In this document: piece after piece, positions 1 to 5,803 of the stretch | Numbering within the stretch: the stretch's first letter is position 1 | Layout: each line of letters starts with the position of its first letter | Assembly (NCBI GenBank): GCA_900550095.1 | Contig: URRG01000100.1 | Coordinates: 1 to 7,512 of the forward strand | Source: an uncultured Oscillospiraceae bacterium | GTDB taxonomy: Bacteria > Bacillota > Clostridia > Oscillospirales > Acutalibacteraceae | DNA length: 7,512 nt | Direction: 5' to 3' | Translations under genes and position numbers: made by a program | Notes under the pieces: model-generated | Told to the model about the DNA's origin: nothing | Databases searched by the model: none | What the model saw: only the letters and a program-made list of their open reading frames with translations

Positions 1-740
1 TCCTTCATGCTGCCAGTCCTTCTCATCCTCTGGCCTTTTCAAAAACGCCTGTAGATGTTTTGAAGGCGAATTTTTTGGGAACGATGCAGATGCTGGAAAG
101 CGCCAGACAGAATGATTCCCGTATGTTGTATATTTCTAGCGGTGAAGTATATGGCGCCAATCCGGAAGATATGGATGCAATGGCGGAAACCTATCCGGGT
201 ATGGTGGCGTCTATGCAGCCCAGGGCCTGTTATCCAGAAGGGAAAAGAGCAGCGGAGGCGCTTTGTGCCAGCTATGGGCAGCAGTACGGTGTGGATGCCG
301 TGGCGGCCAGACTTTGTTATGTATATGGTGCTTCCATAACGGAAGATAACAGCCGTGCTGACGCTCAATTTTTGCGCAACGCTTTGAAGGGCGAGGACAT
401 TGTCATGAAGAGCGCTGGCACACAACTGCGCACCTATTGCTATTTGGCGGACTGCATTTCTGGCCTTCTCTTTATTCTTCTCTGTGGGCAGAGCGGAGAA
501 GCTTATAACATTGCAAACAGAGATTCTGTAGTGACGATCCGGCAGTATGCCCAGGTTCTGGCTGATGTTGCTGGAGTTTCTCTTTGTTTTGAAAATCCAT
601 CCGATCAGGAAAAGGCCGGTTACTCTGCCAGTGGCCGGTCTGTACTGGATGGCAGTAAGCTCGAGAAGCTTGGGTGGAAGCCTGTTTGGACGATACAGGA
701 TGGACTGCAGAAGACCTTCCGGCTTTCCCAAGAAAAGTGA
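1..740 (+). CDS. NAD-dependent epimerase/dehydratase (extended SDR), 3' part, possibly UDP-glucuronate decarboxylase-like
   Basis: The gene enters from the left edge; the frame is open from position 3 and gives about 245 residues to the TGA at 738-740. The N-terminal GxxGxxG dinucleotide-binding motif lies outside the window. Visible family marks, in order, are an HAAS segment just after the edge, NFLGTMQMLESAR, the catalytic-serine region YISSGEVYG, the YxxxK dyad within CYPEGKRAAEAL (Tyr codon 231-233, Lys codon 243-245), and a C-terminal sugar-nucleotide part with RTYCYLADC, EAYNIAN and KLEKLGWKP. The YPEGKR form of the dyad and the RTYCY segment resemble UDP-glucuronate decarboxylases and related cell-surface sugar epimerases, but the exact substrate is an inference. 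It acts on nucleotide sugars in the cytoplasm. The C-terminus appears complete. A terminator follows directly, and glf downstream suggests the tail of a surface-polysaccharide cluster. TTG at 60 is not the start, because the conserved sequence continues upstream. Confidence 0.88.
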   Translation, partial: LHAASPSHPLAFSKTPVDVLKANFLGTMQMLESARQNDSRMLYISSGEVYGANPEDMDAMAETYPGMVASMQPRACYPEGKRAAEALCASYGQQYGVDAVAARLCYVYGASITEDNSRADAQFLRNALKGEDIVMKSAGTQLRTYCYLADCISGLLFILLCGQSGEAYNIANRDSVVTIRQYAQVLADVAGVSLCFENPSDQEKAGYSASGRSVLDGSKLEKLGWKPVWTIQDGLQKTFRLSQEK

Positions 741-748
741 CCAGAATG

Positions 749-787
749 TCGGAAGCCCGGCTGTAAGGCTGCGGGCTTCCGATTTTT
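749..787 (+). terminator. Intrinsic terminator after the epimerase gene
   Basis: An uninterrupted 11-bp stem (749-759 with 772-782, TCGGAAGCCCG against CGGGCTTCCGA) closes a 12-base loop and is followed at once by five T residues (783-787). It begins 8 bases after the epimerase stop codon, so the upstream sugar-nucleotide operon probably ends here. Transcription of glf would then need readthrough or a promoter between 788 and 926. Confidence 0.9.
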
Positions 788-807
788 ACAAACAGGAGCC
801 GGTATGT

Positions 808-918
808 ATGAATCTGTTGTCAGATTATATTGTTGAAAAGCAGGACTGCAAAGAGAATCGATTTTTGGGTGTCAAAATCCTCTGGGAAATATTCCGGAAG
901 GATTGCTGTAGGGAGTAG
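808..918 (+). CDS. Possible small protein or gene remnant ahead of glf (36 aa)
   Basis: The ORF starts at ATG 808 with an AGGAG at 794-798 (9-base spacing) and ends at TAG 916-918, 8 bases before the glf TTG. It encodes 36 residues containing ENRFLGVKILWEIFRK, with a hydrophobic middle, basic surroundings and three cysteines, but no recognised domain. The glf ribosome binding site (AGGGAG, 910-915) lies inside its last codons, so ribosomes translating it would pass over that site; coupling or a leader-peptide role is possible. Alternatively it may be the remnant of a larger gene: an [LF]-G-[VI]-x-[IL] segment near the N-terminus is seen in some polysaccharide-cluster proteins, but this resemblance is loose. 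An overlapping ATG at 804 gives only 10 codons. I do not recognise the protein. Confidence 0.35.
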   Translation: MNLLSDYIVEKQDCKENRFLGVKILWEIFRKDCCRE

Positions 919-926
919 GTGTAGTA

Positions 927-2057
927 TTGCAGGAATATGATTATTTGATCGTGGGCGCCGGTCTGTTTGGCGCGGTGTTTGCGCATGAAGCGGCCAAAAA
1001 GGGGAACAAATGCCTTGTAATAGAAAAGCGGAACCATATTGGTGGGAATATCTATACAGAGGAACGGGCAGGCATTCAGGTGCATGTTTACGGTGCGCAT
1101 ATTTTTCATACCAATAGCAAAAAGATATGGGAATATGTGAACCGTTTTGCGGAATTCAACAATTTTATCAATTCCCCTTTGGCGGTATACAAAGATGAGC
1201 TGTACAACCTCCCTTTTAATATGAATACTTTCAGCAGAATGTGGGGAATCCGTACGCCTGCTGAAGCGAAAGAAAAGATCCGGGCTCAGGTGGAAGCATT
1301 GGGAATTCAGAATCCCCGGAATTTGGAGGAGCAGGCTCTCTCTCTTGCTGGAGAAGATGTTTACAGAAAGCTGATCAAGGGATATACCGAGAAACAGTGG
1401 GGAAGGGACTGCAAGGATCTGCCTGCTTTTATTATCCGTCGTCTCCCGTTCCGTTTTACGTATGACAACAATTATTTCAACGACCACTATCAGGGGATAC
1501 CTGTGGGCGGATATACGCAGATTGCAGAAAAACTTTTGGCGGGAAGCGATGTTCTGCTCAACACGGAATATTTCGCCTTCCGCAGAGAAAATCCGGAGCT
1601 TCATATCCGCAAAAAAGTGGTGTTTACCGGTATGATCGACGGCTATTTCCAGTATAGGCTGGGGGCTTTGGCATACAGAAGCCTGCGGTTTGAAACGGAG
1701 GAGCTTCCCGTTGAAAATTACCAGGGGAACGCGGTTGTGAACTATACGGAGCGGAAAGTGCCGTATACCCGTATTATAGAGCATAAGCATTTTGAACCGG
1801 GCGGGAATACAAGCCCGGTTACGGTCATTTCCAGAGAATACCCTTTGGAATGGGAACCGGGTGCAGAACCCTATTATCCGGTAAATGATGAAAAGAATAT
1901 GAAGCTGTATGCCGGATACAAGGCCTTGGCGGATAGGGAAAAGGACGTTATTTTTGGGGGCCGTCTGGGCAGCTATACGTATTATGATATGGATAAAGTC
2001 ATCGCGGCTGCATGGAAGCTGAGCCGCGAGGAATTGGAAGGAGGAGAGGAAGCGTGA
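927..2057 (+). CDS. glf: UDP-galactopyranose mutase
   Basis: This flavoenzyme interconverts UDP-galactopyranose and UDP-galactofuranose in the cytoplasm, supplying galactofuranose for cell-surface glycans. The 376 residues match the usual family length. The N-terminal FAD-binding Rossmann fold shows GAGLFG (residues 10-15), the acidic end of strand two in LVIEKRNHIGGN (Glu33), and the family signature YGAHIFHTN (55-63). The middle has KGYTEKQWG and the C-terminus has the second flavin-binding segment GGRLGSYTYYDMD. The TTG start at 927 is chosen because the Rossmann strand begins immediately after it and AGGGAG lies 11 bases upstream; no ATG fits better. It follows a terminator and a possible small ORF, and its stop overlaps the next gene by four bases. 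The neighbouring epimerase supports a role in surface polysaccharide. No disabling change is visible. Confidence 0.96.
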   Translation: MQEYDYLIVGAGLFGAVFAHEAAKKGNKCLVIEKRNHIGGNIYTEERAGIQVHVYGAHIFHTNSKKIWEYVNRFAEFNNFINSPLAVYKDELYNLPFNMNTFSRMWGIRTPAEAKEKIRAQVEALGIQNPRNLEEQALSLAGEDVYRKLIKGYTEKQWGRDCKDLPAFIIRRLPFRFTYDNNYFNDHYQGIPVGGYTQIAEKLLAGSDVLLNTEYFAFRRENPELHIRKKVVFTGMIDGYFQYRLGALAYRSLRFETEELPVENYQGNAVVNYTERKVPYTRIIEHKHFEPGGNTSPVTVISREYPLEWEPGAEPYYPVNDEKNMKLYAGYKALADREKDVIFGGRLGSYTYYDMDKVIAAAWKLSREELEGGEEA

Positions 2058-2917
2058 GGGAACCGGCGCCGATAGCGGTTTTGACAGATTCCTGTGCGGA
2101 TCTTTCTCCCCAGACTGCAGAGGAAAACGGGATCTTTGTGATTCCTCTCTCCGTTGTATATCCTGAAAAAGCATATGCGGACGGGGTGGATATCACGGCG
2201 GAGGATGTATACAGACGTATGCCGGAAGAGGTGCCCACCACAACGCTTCCCACAGGGCAAGTCGTAGAAGAGGCCTTTCGAAAAATACGCGAAAGAGGAT
2301 ATAGATATGTAATCGCTCTTATCTTTTCAGGAGGGATCAGCGGTACATACAATATGGTCCGTATGCTCGGAGAAGAGGCCGAGGGGCTGGAGGTCCGCGT
2401 ATTTGACACGAAAACGGCCAGCCTGGGTTTGGGACTGATAGCTCTGCAGACCGTTCAGTATATACGGCAGGGCCGTTCTTTTCTGGAGCTGCAGGAAATC
2501 GTCCGTTCGCTTATTCGCAATACTAAGGTTTTTTTCTGTGTGGATACGCTGGAATACCTCAAAAGAGGGGGCAGGATCGGGAAGATAACCTGCATGGCGG
2601 GTTCTGTACTGCAGATCAAGCCTATCATTACCTTTTCCGAGGAGGGTCAGCTCGTCAATGTGGCAAAGGCGCGGGGGAGGATGCGGTCCATCGATGAAAT
2701 CACAGAACGCGTGAAAAGGCTTGTGCCCGGCAAGGGGCGCTACAATATGGCTATGGCCCACGGCGGATGCCCGGAAGATATGGAAATCGTCCGGAAGGCT
2801 CTGTCGCCGGAAATACGGAAAAGCGCCATGTTCTGCGAGAGCGCTATCGATTCGGTTTTGGCGTGTCACGTGGGTCCAAGGCTGATCGGCGCAGGTGTTC
2901 AGATCCTGGAGTTTTAG
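2054..2917 (+). CDS. DegV/FakB family fatty-acid-binding protein
   Basis: DegV-family proteins bind a long-chain fatty acid. Characterised FakB members present it to the kinase FakA, which makes acyl-phosphate for phospholipid synthesis. The 287 residues match the family length. Visible motifs are TDSCADL (11-17), PTTTLPTG (61-68), the ligand-pocket segment SGGISGTYN (92-100), DTKTASLG (118-125), TLEYLKRGGRIGK (165-177), KPII (189-192) and a C-terminal HVGP that corresponds to the conserved HxGP. The GTG at 2054 is preferred: it overlaps the glf stop as GTGA and has an AGGAGAGGA purine stretch just upstream. A longer in-frame ATG at 2012 would add an arginine-rich, glf-overlapping tail that the family lacks. 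No FakA-like kinase gene is in the window. Acyl-chain preference cannot be read from the sequence. Confidence 0.93.
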   Translation: MREPAPIAVLTDSCADLSPQTAEENGIFVIPLSVVYPEKAYADGVDITAEDVYRRMPEEVPTTTLPTGQVVEEAFRKIRERGYRYVIALIFSGGISGTYNMVRMLGEEAEGLEVRVFDTKTASLGLGLIALQTVQYIRQGRSFLELQEIVRSLIRNTKVFFCVDTLEYLKRGGRIGKITCMAGSVLQIKPIITFSEEGQLVNVAKARGRMRSIDEITERVKRLVPGKGRYNMAMAHGGCPEDMEIVRKALSPEIRKSAMFCESAIDSVLACHVGPRLIGAGVQILEF

Positions 2918-2948
2918 AATAACGTATACTGCATATAACAGAAACAGT

Positions 2949-3116
2949 ATGGAATACGCATTCCCTGGAAGGCAGAAAGGCTGGTTGGTCCGGCGGCTGT
3001 TTTCCGGGGATTTTAAATTTTTGCTTCTTGTCAAGTTTCGCGGAAAATCGCAGGGAAGATCTTATATGGTAGATGAGGAAGAAAATGTGTTTGAAAATGT
3101 GAATTGGGATGAATAA
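2949..3116 (+). CDS. Doubtful small ORF between degV and spoIIAA (55 aa)
   Basis: This is an ATG-started ORF of 55 residues with a basic, partly hydrophobic N-terminal half (FKFLLLVKFRGK) and an acidic C-terminus rich in Glu, Asp and Asn (VDEEENVFENVNWDE). No domain is recognised. No Shine-Dalgarno sequence precedes ATG 2949, and the probable degV terminator (2962-3022) lies within it, which weakens the case. The second half, from about 3021, has codon usage that looks more coding-like, so the ORF could be a remnant or could use a later non-ATG start. It is kept because it fills an otherwise empty 260-base gap before the spoIIA operon. Confidence 0.22.
   Translation: MEYAFPGRQKGWLVRRLFSGDFKFLLLVKFRGKSQGRSYMVDEEENVFENVNWDE
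2962..3022 (+). terminator. Probable intrinsic terminator of the glf-degV unit
   Basis: In RNA, 2962-2975 can pair without interruption with 2997-3010: 14 bp including three G-U wobbles, with a GC-rich base. The loop can form a second small stem (2981-2984 with 2990-2993). The tract TTTTAAATTTTT (3011-3022) follows directly. It lies 44 bases after the degV stop codon. The U-tract is interrupted by AAA and the stem contains wobbles, so strength is uncertain. The structure lies inside the weak ORF 2949-3116, and the two calls argue against each other. Confidence 0.5.
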
Positions 3117-3177
3117 GAATCCATACTGCAGGACATGCTTATAGCATCTGACAAAATCCGACAGGGAGGAACACTAT

Positions 3178-3516
3178 ATGGCAATACAGCTTTCACTGCG
3201 TTCCGGGACGCTGACGGCAATGCTGGAAGGAGAAATCGATCATCACACGGCCCGGGAGCTCCGGGAAGAAATAGACAGCGCAGCGTCACGGACCAAGCCT
3301 AAACGGCTGATTCTGGATTTTTCCAGGATCCGTTTTATGGATAGCTCCGGCGTAGGGCTGATTCTGGGCCGCTACCGTTTGCTGAACCAGTGGGGCGGCG
3401 AATTGTGCGTAGCGAACCTTTCCCCCAATCTGGAACGCATCGTTTCCTTAGCGGGACTGAAAGAAATCTGCACGGTTTATCGGAGGGAAGAAAATGAACA
3501 AGAAACCAATCAATGA
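3178..3516 (+). CDS. spoIIAA: Anti-sigma F factor antagonist SpoIIAA (STAS domain)
   Basis: SpoIIAA is the anti-anti-sigma factor of early sporulation. Its dephosphorylated form binds SpoIIAB and frees SigF in the forespore; SpoIIAB inactivates it by serine phosphorylation. The 112 residues form one STAS domain. GEIDHHTARELRE (18-30) matches the conserved ELDHHTAE region of Bacillus subtilis SpoIIAA, and FMDSSGVGLILGRY (53-66) carries the phosphorylation site; by alignment the phosphoacceptor is Ser56 (B. subtilis Ser58). The start is clear: AGGGAGGA at 3163-3170, 7 bases before ATG. It is the first gene of the spoIIA operon and overlaps spoIIAB by 23 bases. No dacF-like gene precedes it. In B. 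subtilis the operon has a SigH promoter; I could not identify a convincing SigH or SigA promoter in 3023-3177. Confidence 0.95.
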   Translation: MAIQLSLRSGTLTAMLEGEIDHHTARELREEIDSAASRTKPKRLILDFSRIRFMDSSGVGLILGRYRLLNQWGGELCVANLSPNLERIVSLAGLKEICTVYRREENEQETNQ

Positions 3517-3949
3517 GATGGAGCTCTCTTTTCCCAGCTGTTCATCCAACGAGGCTTTTGCCAGGGCGGCGGTAGCGTCCTTCGCAGCGCAGCTGGATCC
3601 GACGCTGGAGGAAATCTGTGATTTGAAAACAGCTGTCTCAGAGGCGGTGACCAACTGCATCATCCACGGCTATAAGGATACGATCGGGATGGTTTACATA
3701 GTGGTCAAGCTGTTTGAAAATCGAGAAATCCTTGTAAAAATCCGCGACAAGGGCTGTGGTATAGAGGATGTACAGAAGGCTATGGAGCCTCTGTTTACGA
3801 CGGGAGGAGAAGAGAGAGCGGGGCTGGGATTCGCCGTCATGCAAAGTTTTACCGATAAGCTTACTGTGACCTCTAAGATGGGAAAAGGGACTACAGTGAC
3901 CATGCGGAAATATTTTTCCAGAAGGCTGACGGTCAATGAACAGGGATGA
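3494..3949 (+). CDS. spoIIAB: Anti-sigma F factor / serine kinase SpoIIAB
   Basis: SpoIIAB holds SigF inactive in the predivisional and mother cell and phosphorylates SpoIIAA. The 151 residues contain a GHKL (Bergerat-fold) ATPase: N box SEAVTNCIIHGY with Glu50 and Asn54, G1 box RDKGCGI (Asp85, Gly87, Gly89), then PLFTTGGEERAGLGFAVM with Arg108 and the GLG glycines at 110-112. NEAFARAAVASFAAQLDPT (19-37) is nearly collinear with the B. subtilis protein. The start at 3494 is chosen for GGAGGG at 3482-3487 with 6-base spacing, inside the end of spoIIAA. An internal ATG at 3518 would align with the B. subtilis start region but has no ribosome binding site. The gene overlaps sigF by 14 bases. SpoIIE, the phosphatase that opposes it, is not in the window. 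Confidence 0.96.
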   Translation: MNKKPINEMELSFPSCSSNEAFARAAVASFAAQLDPTLEEICDLKTAVSEAVTNCIIHGYKDTIGMVYIVVKLFENREILVKIRDKGCGIEDVQKAMEPLFTTGGEERAGLGFAVMQSFTDKLTVTSKMGKGTTVTMRKYFSRRLTVNEQG

Positions 3950-4586
3950 GAGAATACAGGAAAATACAGGGCTGGTGCATACCTGCGCTCGAAGATTCAA
4001 GGGCCGGGGAATCGAATATGACGACCTTTTCCAGGCAGGCTGTTTAGGATTGATCAAGGCGGCAGAAAGGTTCGATGAGAGCCGCGGGCTTTGCTTTTCC
4101 ACCTATGCGGTGCCTGTGATCCTGGGAGAGATACGCAGGCTTTTCCGGGAGGACGGTACTGTGAAAATGAGCCGCAGCCTTCGGGAAATGGCTATGAAGG
4201 CCAACCGGGCGGCGACAGAGTTCCTGCAGAAAGAGGGCCGCCAGCCTACTGTAAGCGAAGTGGCCTCTATTCTGGGAGTGGAACCGGAGCAGGCAGCTCA
4301 AGCCATGACAGCCGGACAAATGCCCCTTTCTCTCACTATAGAGGATGAAGAGGGTGAGAGCCAACTGGATATTGCGGTAGAACCGGAGGAAGAATTGCTT
4401 ACGGAAAAACTTTCCCTGCGAAAGGCTGTGAAGGAACTGCAGGAAAAGGACAAAAGAATCATCTATCTTCGGTATGTGAAAAGCACCACGCAGGCCGAGA
4501 CCGCCCGGGAGCTGGGAATGACGCAGGTACAGATTTCGCGGAGAGAGAAGGTGATTCTGAGGACTCTTCGGGAAAAGCTTGGATAG
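3936..4586 (+). CDS. sigF: RNA polymerase sigma-F factor (forespore-specific), short N-terminus
   Basis: SigF directs the first forespore-specific transcription after asymmetric division. The 216 residues show sigma region 2 (DDLFQAGCLGLIKAAERFD, 29-47, then the promoter -10 recognition part FSTYAVPVILGEIRR, 54-68), region 3 around 77-128 (EDGTVKMSRSLRE, PTVSEVA) and a region 4 helix-turn-helix (TQAETARELGMTQVQISRRE, 185-204). Compared with B. subtilis SigF (255 residues) it starts about 32 residues late, at the segment equivalent to NMRLVWSV, so the first helices of the conserved N-terminal region are absent. The start cannot move upstream: an in-frame TGA lies at 3927-3929. GAAGG at 3921-3925 is a modest ribosome binding site, and translation is probably coupled to spoIIAB. 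A terminator follows, with no spoVA genes after it. Confidence 0.95.
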   Translation: MNRDERIQENTGLVHTCARRFKGRGIEYDDLFQAGCLGLIKAAERFDESRGLCFSTYAVPVILGEIRRLFREDGTVKMSRSLREMAMKANRAATEFLQKEGRQPTVSEVASILGVEPEQAAQAMTAGQMPLSLTIEDEEGESQLDIAVEPEEELLTEKLSLRKAVKELQEKDKRIIYLRYVKSTTQAETARELGMTQVQISRREKVILRTLREKLG

Positions 4587-4626
4587 CAGACAGAATAGTG
4601 CAGGCAATAAGTCCTTTTGGAGCATG

Positions 4627-4660
4627 AAAAACGGGAGCCGGTTCAAAAGGCTCCCGTTTC
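4627..4660. terminator. Bidirectional terminator between sigF and metA
   Basis: A perfect 11-bp stem (4629-4639 with 4649-4659, AAACGGGAGCC against GGCTCCCGTTT) has a 9-base loop and lies between two convergent genes. On the minus strand the stem runs into TTTTT, giving a good terminator for metA. On the plus strand it is followed by TTT and then a mixed T-rich stretch, adequate for sigF. The region 4587-4676 holds nothing else. Confidence 0.88.
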
Positions 4661-4676
4661 TATGTATGCTTTCTTT

Positions 4677-5615
4677 TCAGTTTTTCTCCGAAGAGAGCTC
4701 TGTAAGCTGAGAAAGATCATAGGGGGTCTGCTGATAAACAAAATAATTCAGCCAGTTGGAAAACAGCAAATGTCCGTGGCTGCGCCAGTTGAAGCGCGGT
4801 TCCTTGGAAGGATCGTCGTCGGGAAAGTAGTTCTTTGGAATATGAGGATTAAGCCCTTTTCCGCAATCCCGGAAATATTCCTTGGCCAAGGTATCCCGGT
4901 CGTATTCCTGATGTCCTGTCACAAAGAACTGCCGTCCATCTCGTTTCGCCACCAGATGGACGCCTGCTTCAGCGGAATCCGCCAGGATCAGAAGCTCGGA
5001 ATGCTTCTGAATATCTTCGGCACGTATTTCGGTATTCCGGCTGTGAGGCGCCCAGTAGTCGTCGTCAAATCCCCTCACCAAAGGATACAGATGCTCGATC
5101 ACCCGATGGCGGAACACGCCGGACAGCTTCTGCGGCAGCTGATATTTTGGAATGCCGTAATGGTAATACAGCCCCGCCTGAGCGCCCCAGCAGATGTACA
5201 TGGTTGAATACACATTTTTTTTGACCCATTCCATTATTTCACAAAGCTCTTCCCAGTAGTCTACCTCTTCAAAAGGAAGATTTTCCACAGGAGCGCCTGT
5301 CACAATCATTCCATCGAATTTCTCGTTCTTCAGCTCTCTAAAGGTTTTGTAGAACTGGTTCAGATGAGGAAGGGGAGTGTGGCGGCTCACATGGCTTGCC
5401 ATATGCATGAGCTCCACGTCCACCTGGAGAGGCGTATTGCCCAAAAGACGGAGAAGCTGTGTTTCCGTTACGATCTTAGTCGGCATCAGATTGAGAATAA
5501 CGATTTTTAAAGGGCGGATATCCTGTGCAGAAGCCCTCTGTTTGGTCATCACAAAAATATTTTCTTTTTCCAGAACCTTTATTGCGGGAAGTTCTCCTTG
5601 GATACGAATCGGCAT
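4677..5615 (-). CDS. metA: Homoserine O-acetyltransferase of the MetA family
   Basis: MetA acylates the hydroxyl of homoserine, the first committed step of methionine synthesis, in the cytoplasm. The 312 residues match the family and canonical residue numbers fall exactly in place: nucleophile Cys142 in YICWGAQAG, Lys163 in LPQKLSGVF, and His235 and Glu237 in TGHQEYDRD. Residue 111, known to decide the acyl donor, is Glu in TGAPVENLPFEEVDYW; Glu here goes with acetyl-CoA, as in Bacillus cereus MetA, while Gly in the Escherichia coli enzyme goes with succinyl-CoA. The product is therefore predicted to be O-acetylhomoserine, despite the common homoserine O-succinyltransferase label. The start MPIRIQGE is preferred over an in-frame ATG at 5687 because GGAGG lies 10 bases upstream and the longer start would lie on the promoter. 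No riboswitch fits in the roughly 37-base leader. Confidence 0.96.
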   Translation of the reverse strand: MPIRIQGELPAIKVLEKENIFVMTKQRASAQDIRPLKIVILNLMPTKIVTETQLLRLLGNTPLQVDVELMHMASHVSRHTPLPHLNQFYKTFRELKNEKFDGMIVTGAPVENLPFEEVDYWEELCEIMEWVKKNVYSTMYICWGAQAGLYYHYGIPKYQLPQKLSGVFRHRVIEHLYPLVRGFDDDYWAPHSRNTEIRAEDIQKHSELLILADSAEAGVHLVAKRDGRQFFVTGHQEYDRDTLAKEYFRDCGKGLNPHIPKNYFPDDDPSKEPRFNWRSHGHLLFSNWLNYFVYQQTPYDLSQLTELSSEKN

Positions 5616-5625
5616 ATAATAGCGG

Positions 5626-5630
5626 CCTCC
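5626..5630 (-). promoter_or_regulatory. metA ribosome binding site
   Basis: Read on the minus strand this is GGAGG, 10 bases before ATG 5615. It decides the metA start in favour of the 312-residue protein. Confidence 0.75.
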
Positions 5631-5658
5631 GTTTTGTAATTTCAATACGTATATAATT

Positions 5659-5687
5659 ATTATAGCAAAACAGGAGAAGATCTTCAA
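5659..5687 (-). promoter_or_regulatory. SigA-type promoter of metA
   Basis: Read on the minus strand there is TTGAAG (5682-5687), a 17-base spacer, and a perfect TATAAT (5659-5664) preceded by TG plus one base, an extended -10. Transcription would start near 5652, giving a leader of about 37 bases. An inverted repeat (5681-5726) covers the -35 element. metA can thus be expressed independently of the amylase gene upstream of it. Confidence 0.8.
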
Positions 5688-5726
5688 TCTTTGCCGCGTG
5701 TTTCAGACTTCCGAAAGATTGCAAGA
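5681..5726. repeat. Inverted repeat across the metA -35 element
   Basis: TCTTCAATCTTT (5681-5692) and AAAGATTGCAAGA (5714-5726) are reverse complements except for one extra base. The core arms CAATCTTT and AAAGATTG are perfect, with 21 bases between them. The left arm covers the metA -35 hexamer, so it could be a repressor operator. As RNA from the amylase transcript it could form a hairpin, but no U-tract follows, so it is a poor terminator. The function is not known. Confidence 0.4.
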
Positions 5727-5803
5727 GGACAACGAGAATATAATTAGGATATCCGCAGGGAGATGCCGGAAGCGAGGAGCCTCCAACACATCTCTATATT
5801 CCT

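Noticed and set aside
785..812. SigA promoter for glf: TTTACA (785-790), 16 bases, TATGAA (807-812)
   Set aside because: The -35 overlaps the terminator U-tract and the -10 matches only four of six; AT-rich sequence makes this easy to find by chance.
2012..2053. Longer DegV start at ATG 2012
   Set aside because: It adds an Arg/Gly-rich tail overlapping glf by 46 bases; the GTG at 2054 fits the family N-terminus and has a strong ribosome binding site.
825..2174. Long minus-strand open frame opposite glf (449 codons)
   Set aside because: It lies antisense to a well-supported glf, has no recognisable domain and shows His/Arg/Phe-rich composition typical of an antisense shadow.
3023..3177. SigH promoter for spoIIA
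   Set aside because: A GATGAATAA at 3108-3116 fits the SigH -10 pattern, but no AGGA-type -35 lies at the right distance. AGGA at 3130-3133 likewise has no matching -10.
5733..5800. Nested inverted repeats GAATATA/TATATTC and GAGATG/CATCTC downstream of the amylase gene, considered as its terminator
   Set aside because: The left arms are split by a 17-base bulge and no U-tract follows on the minus strand, so an intrinsic terminator is not supported.
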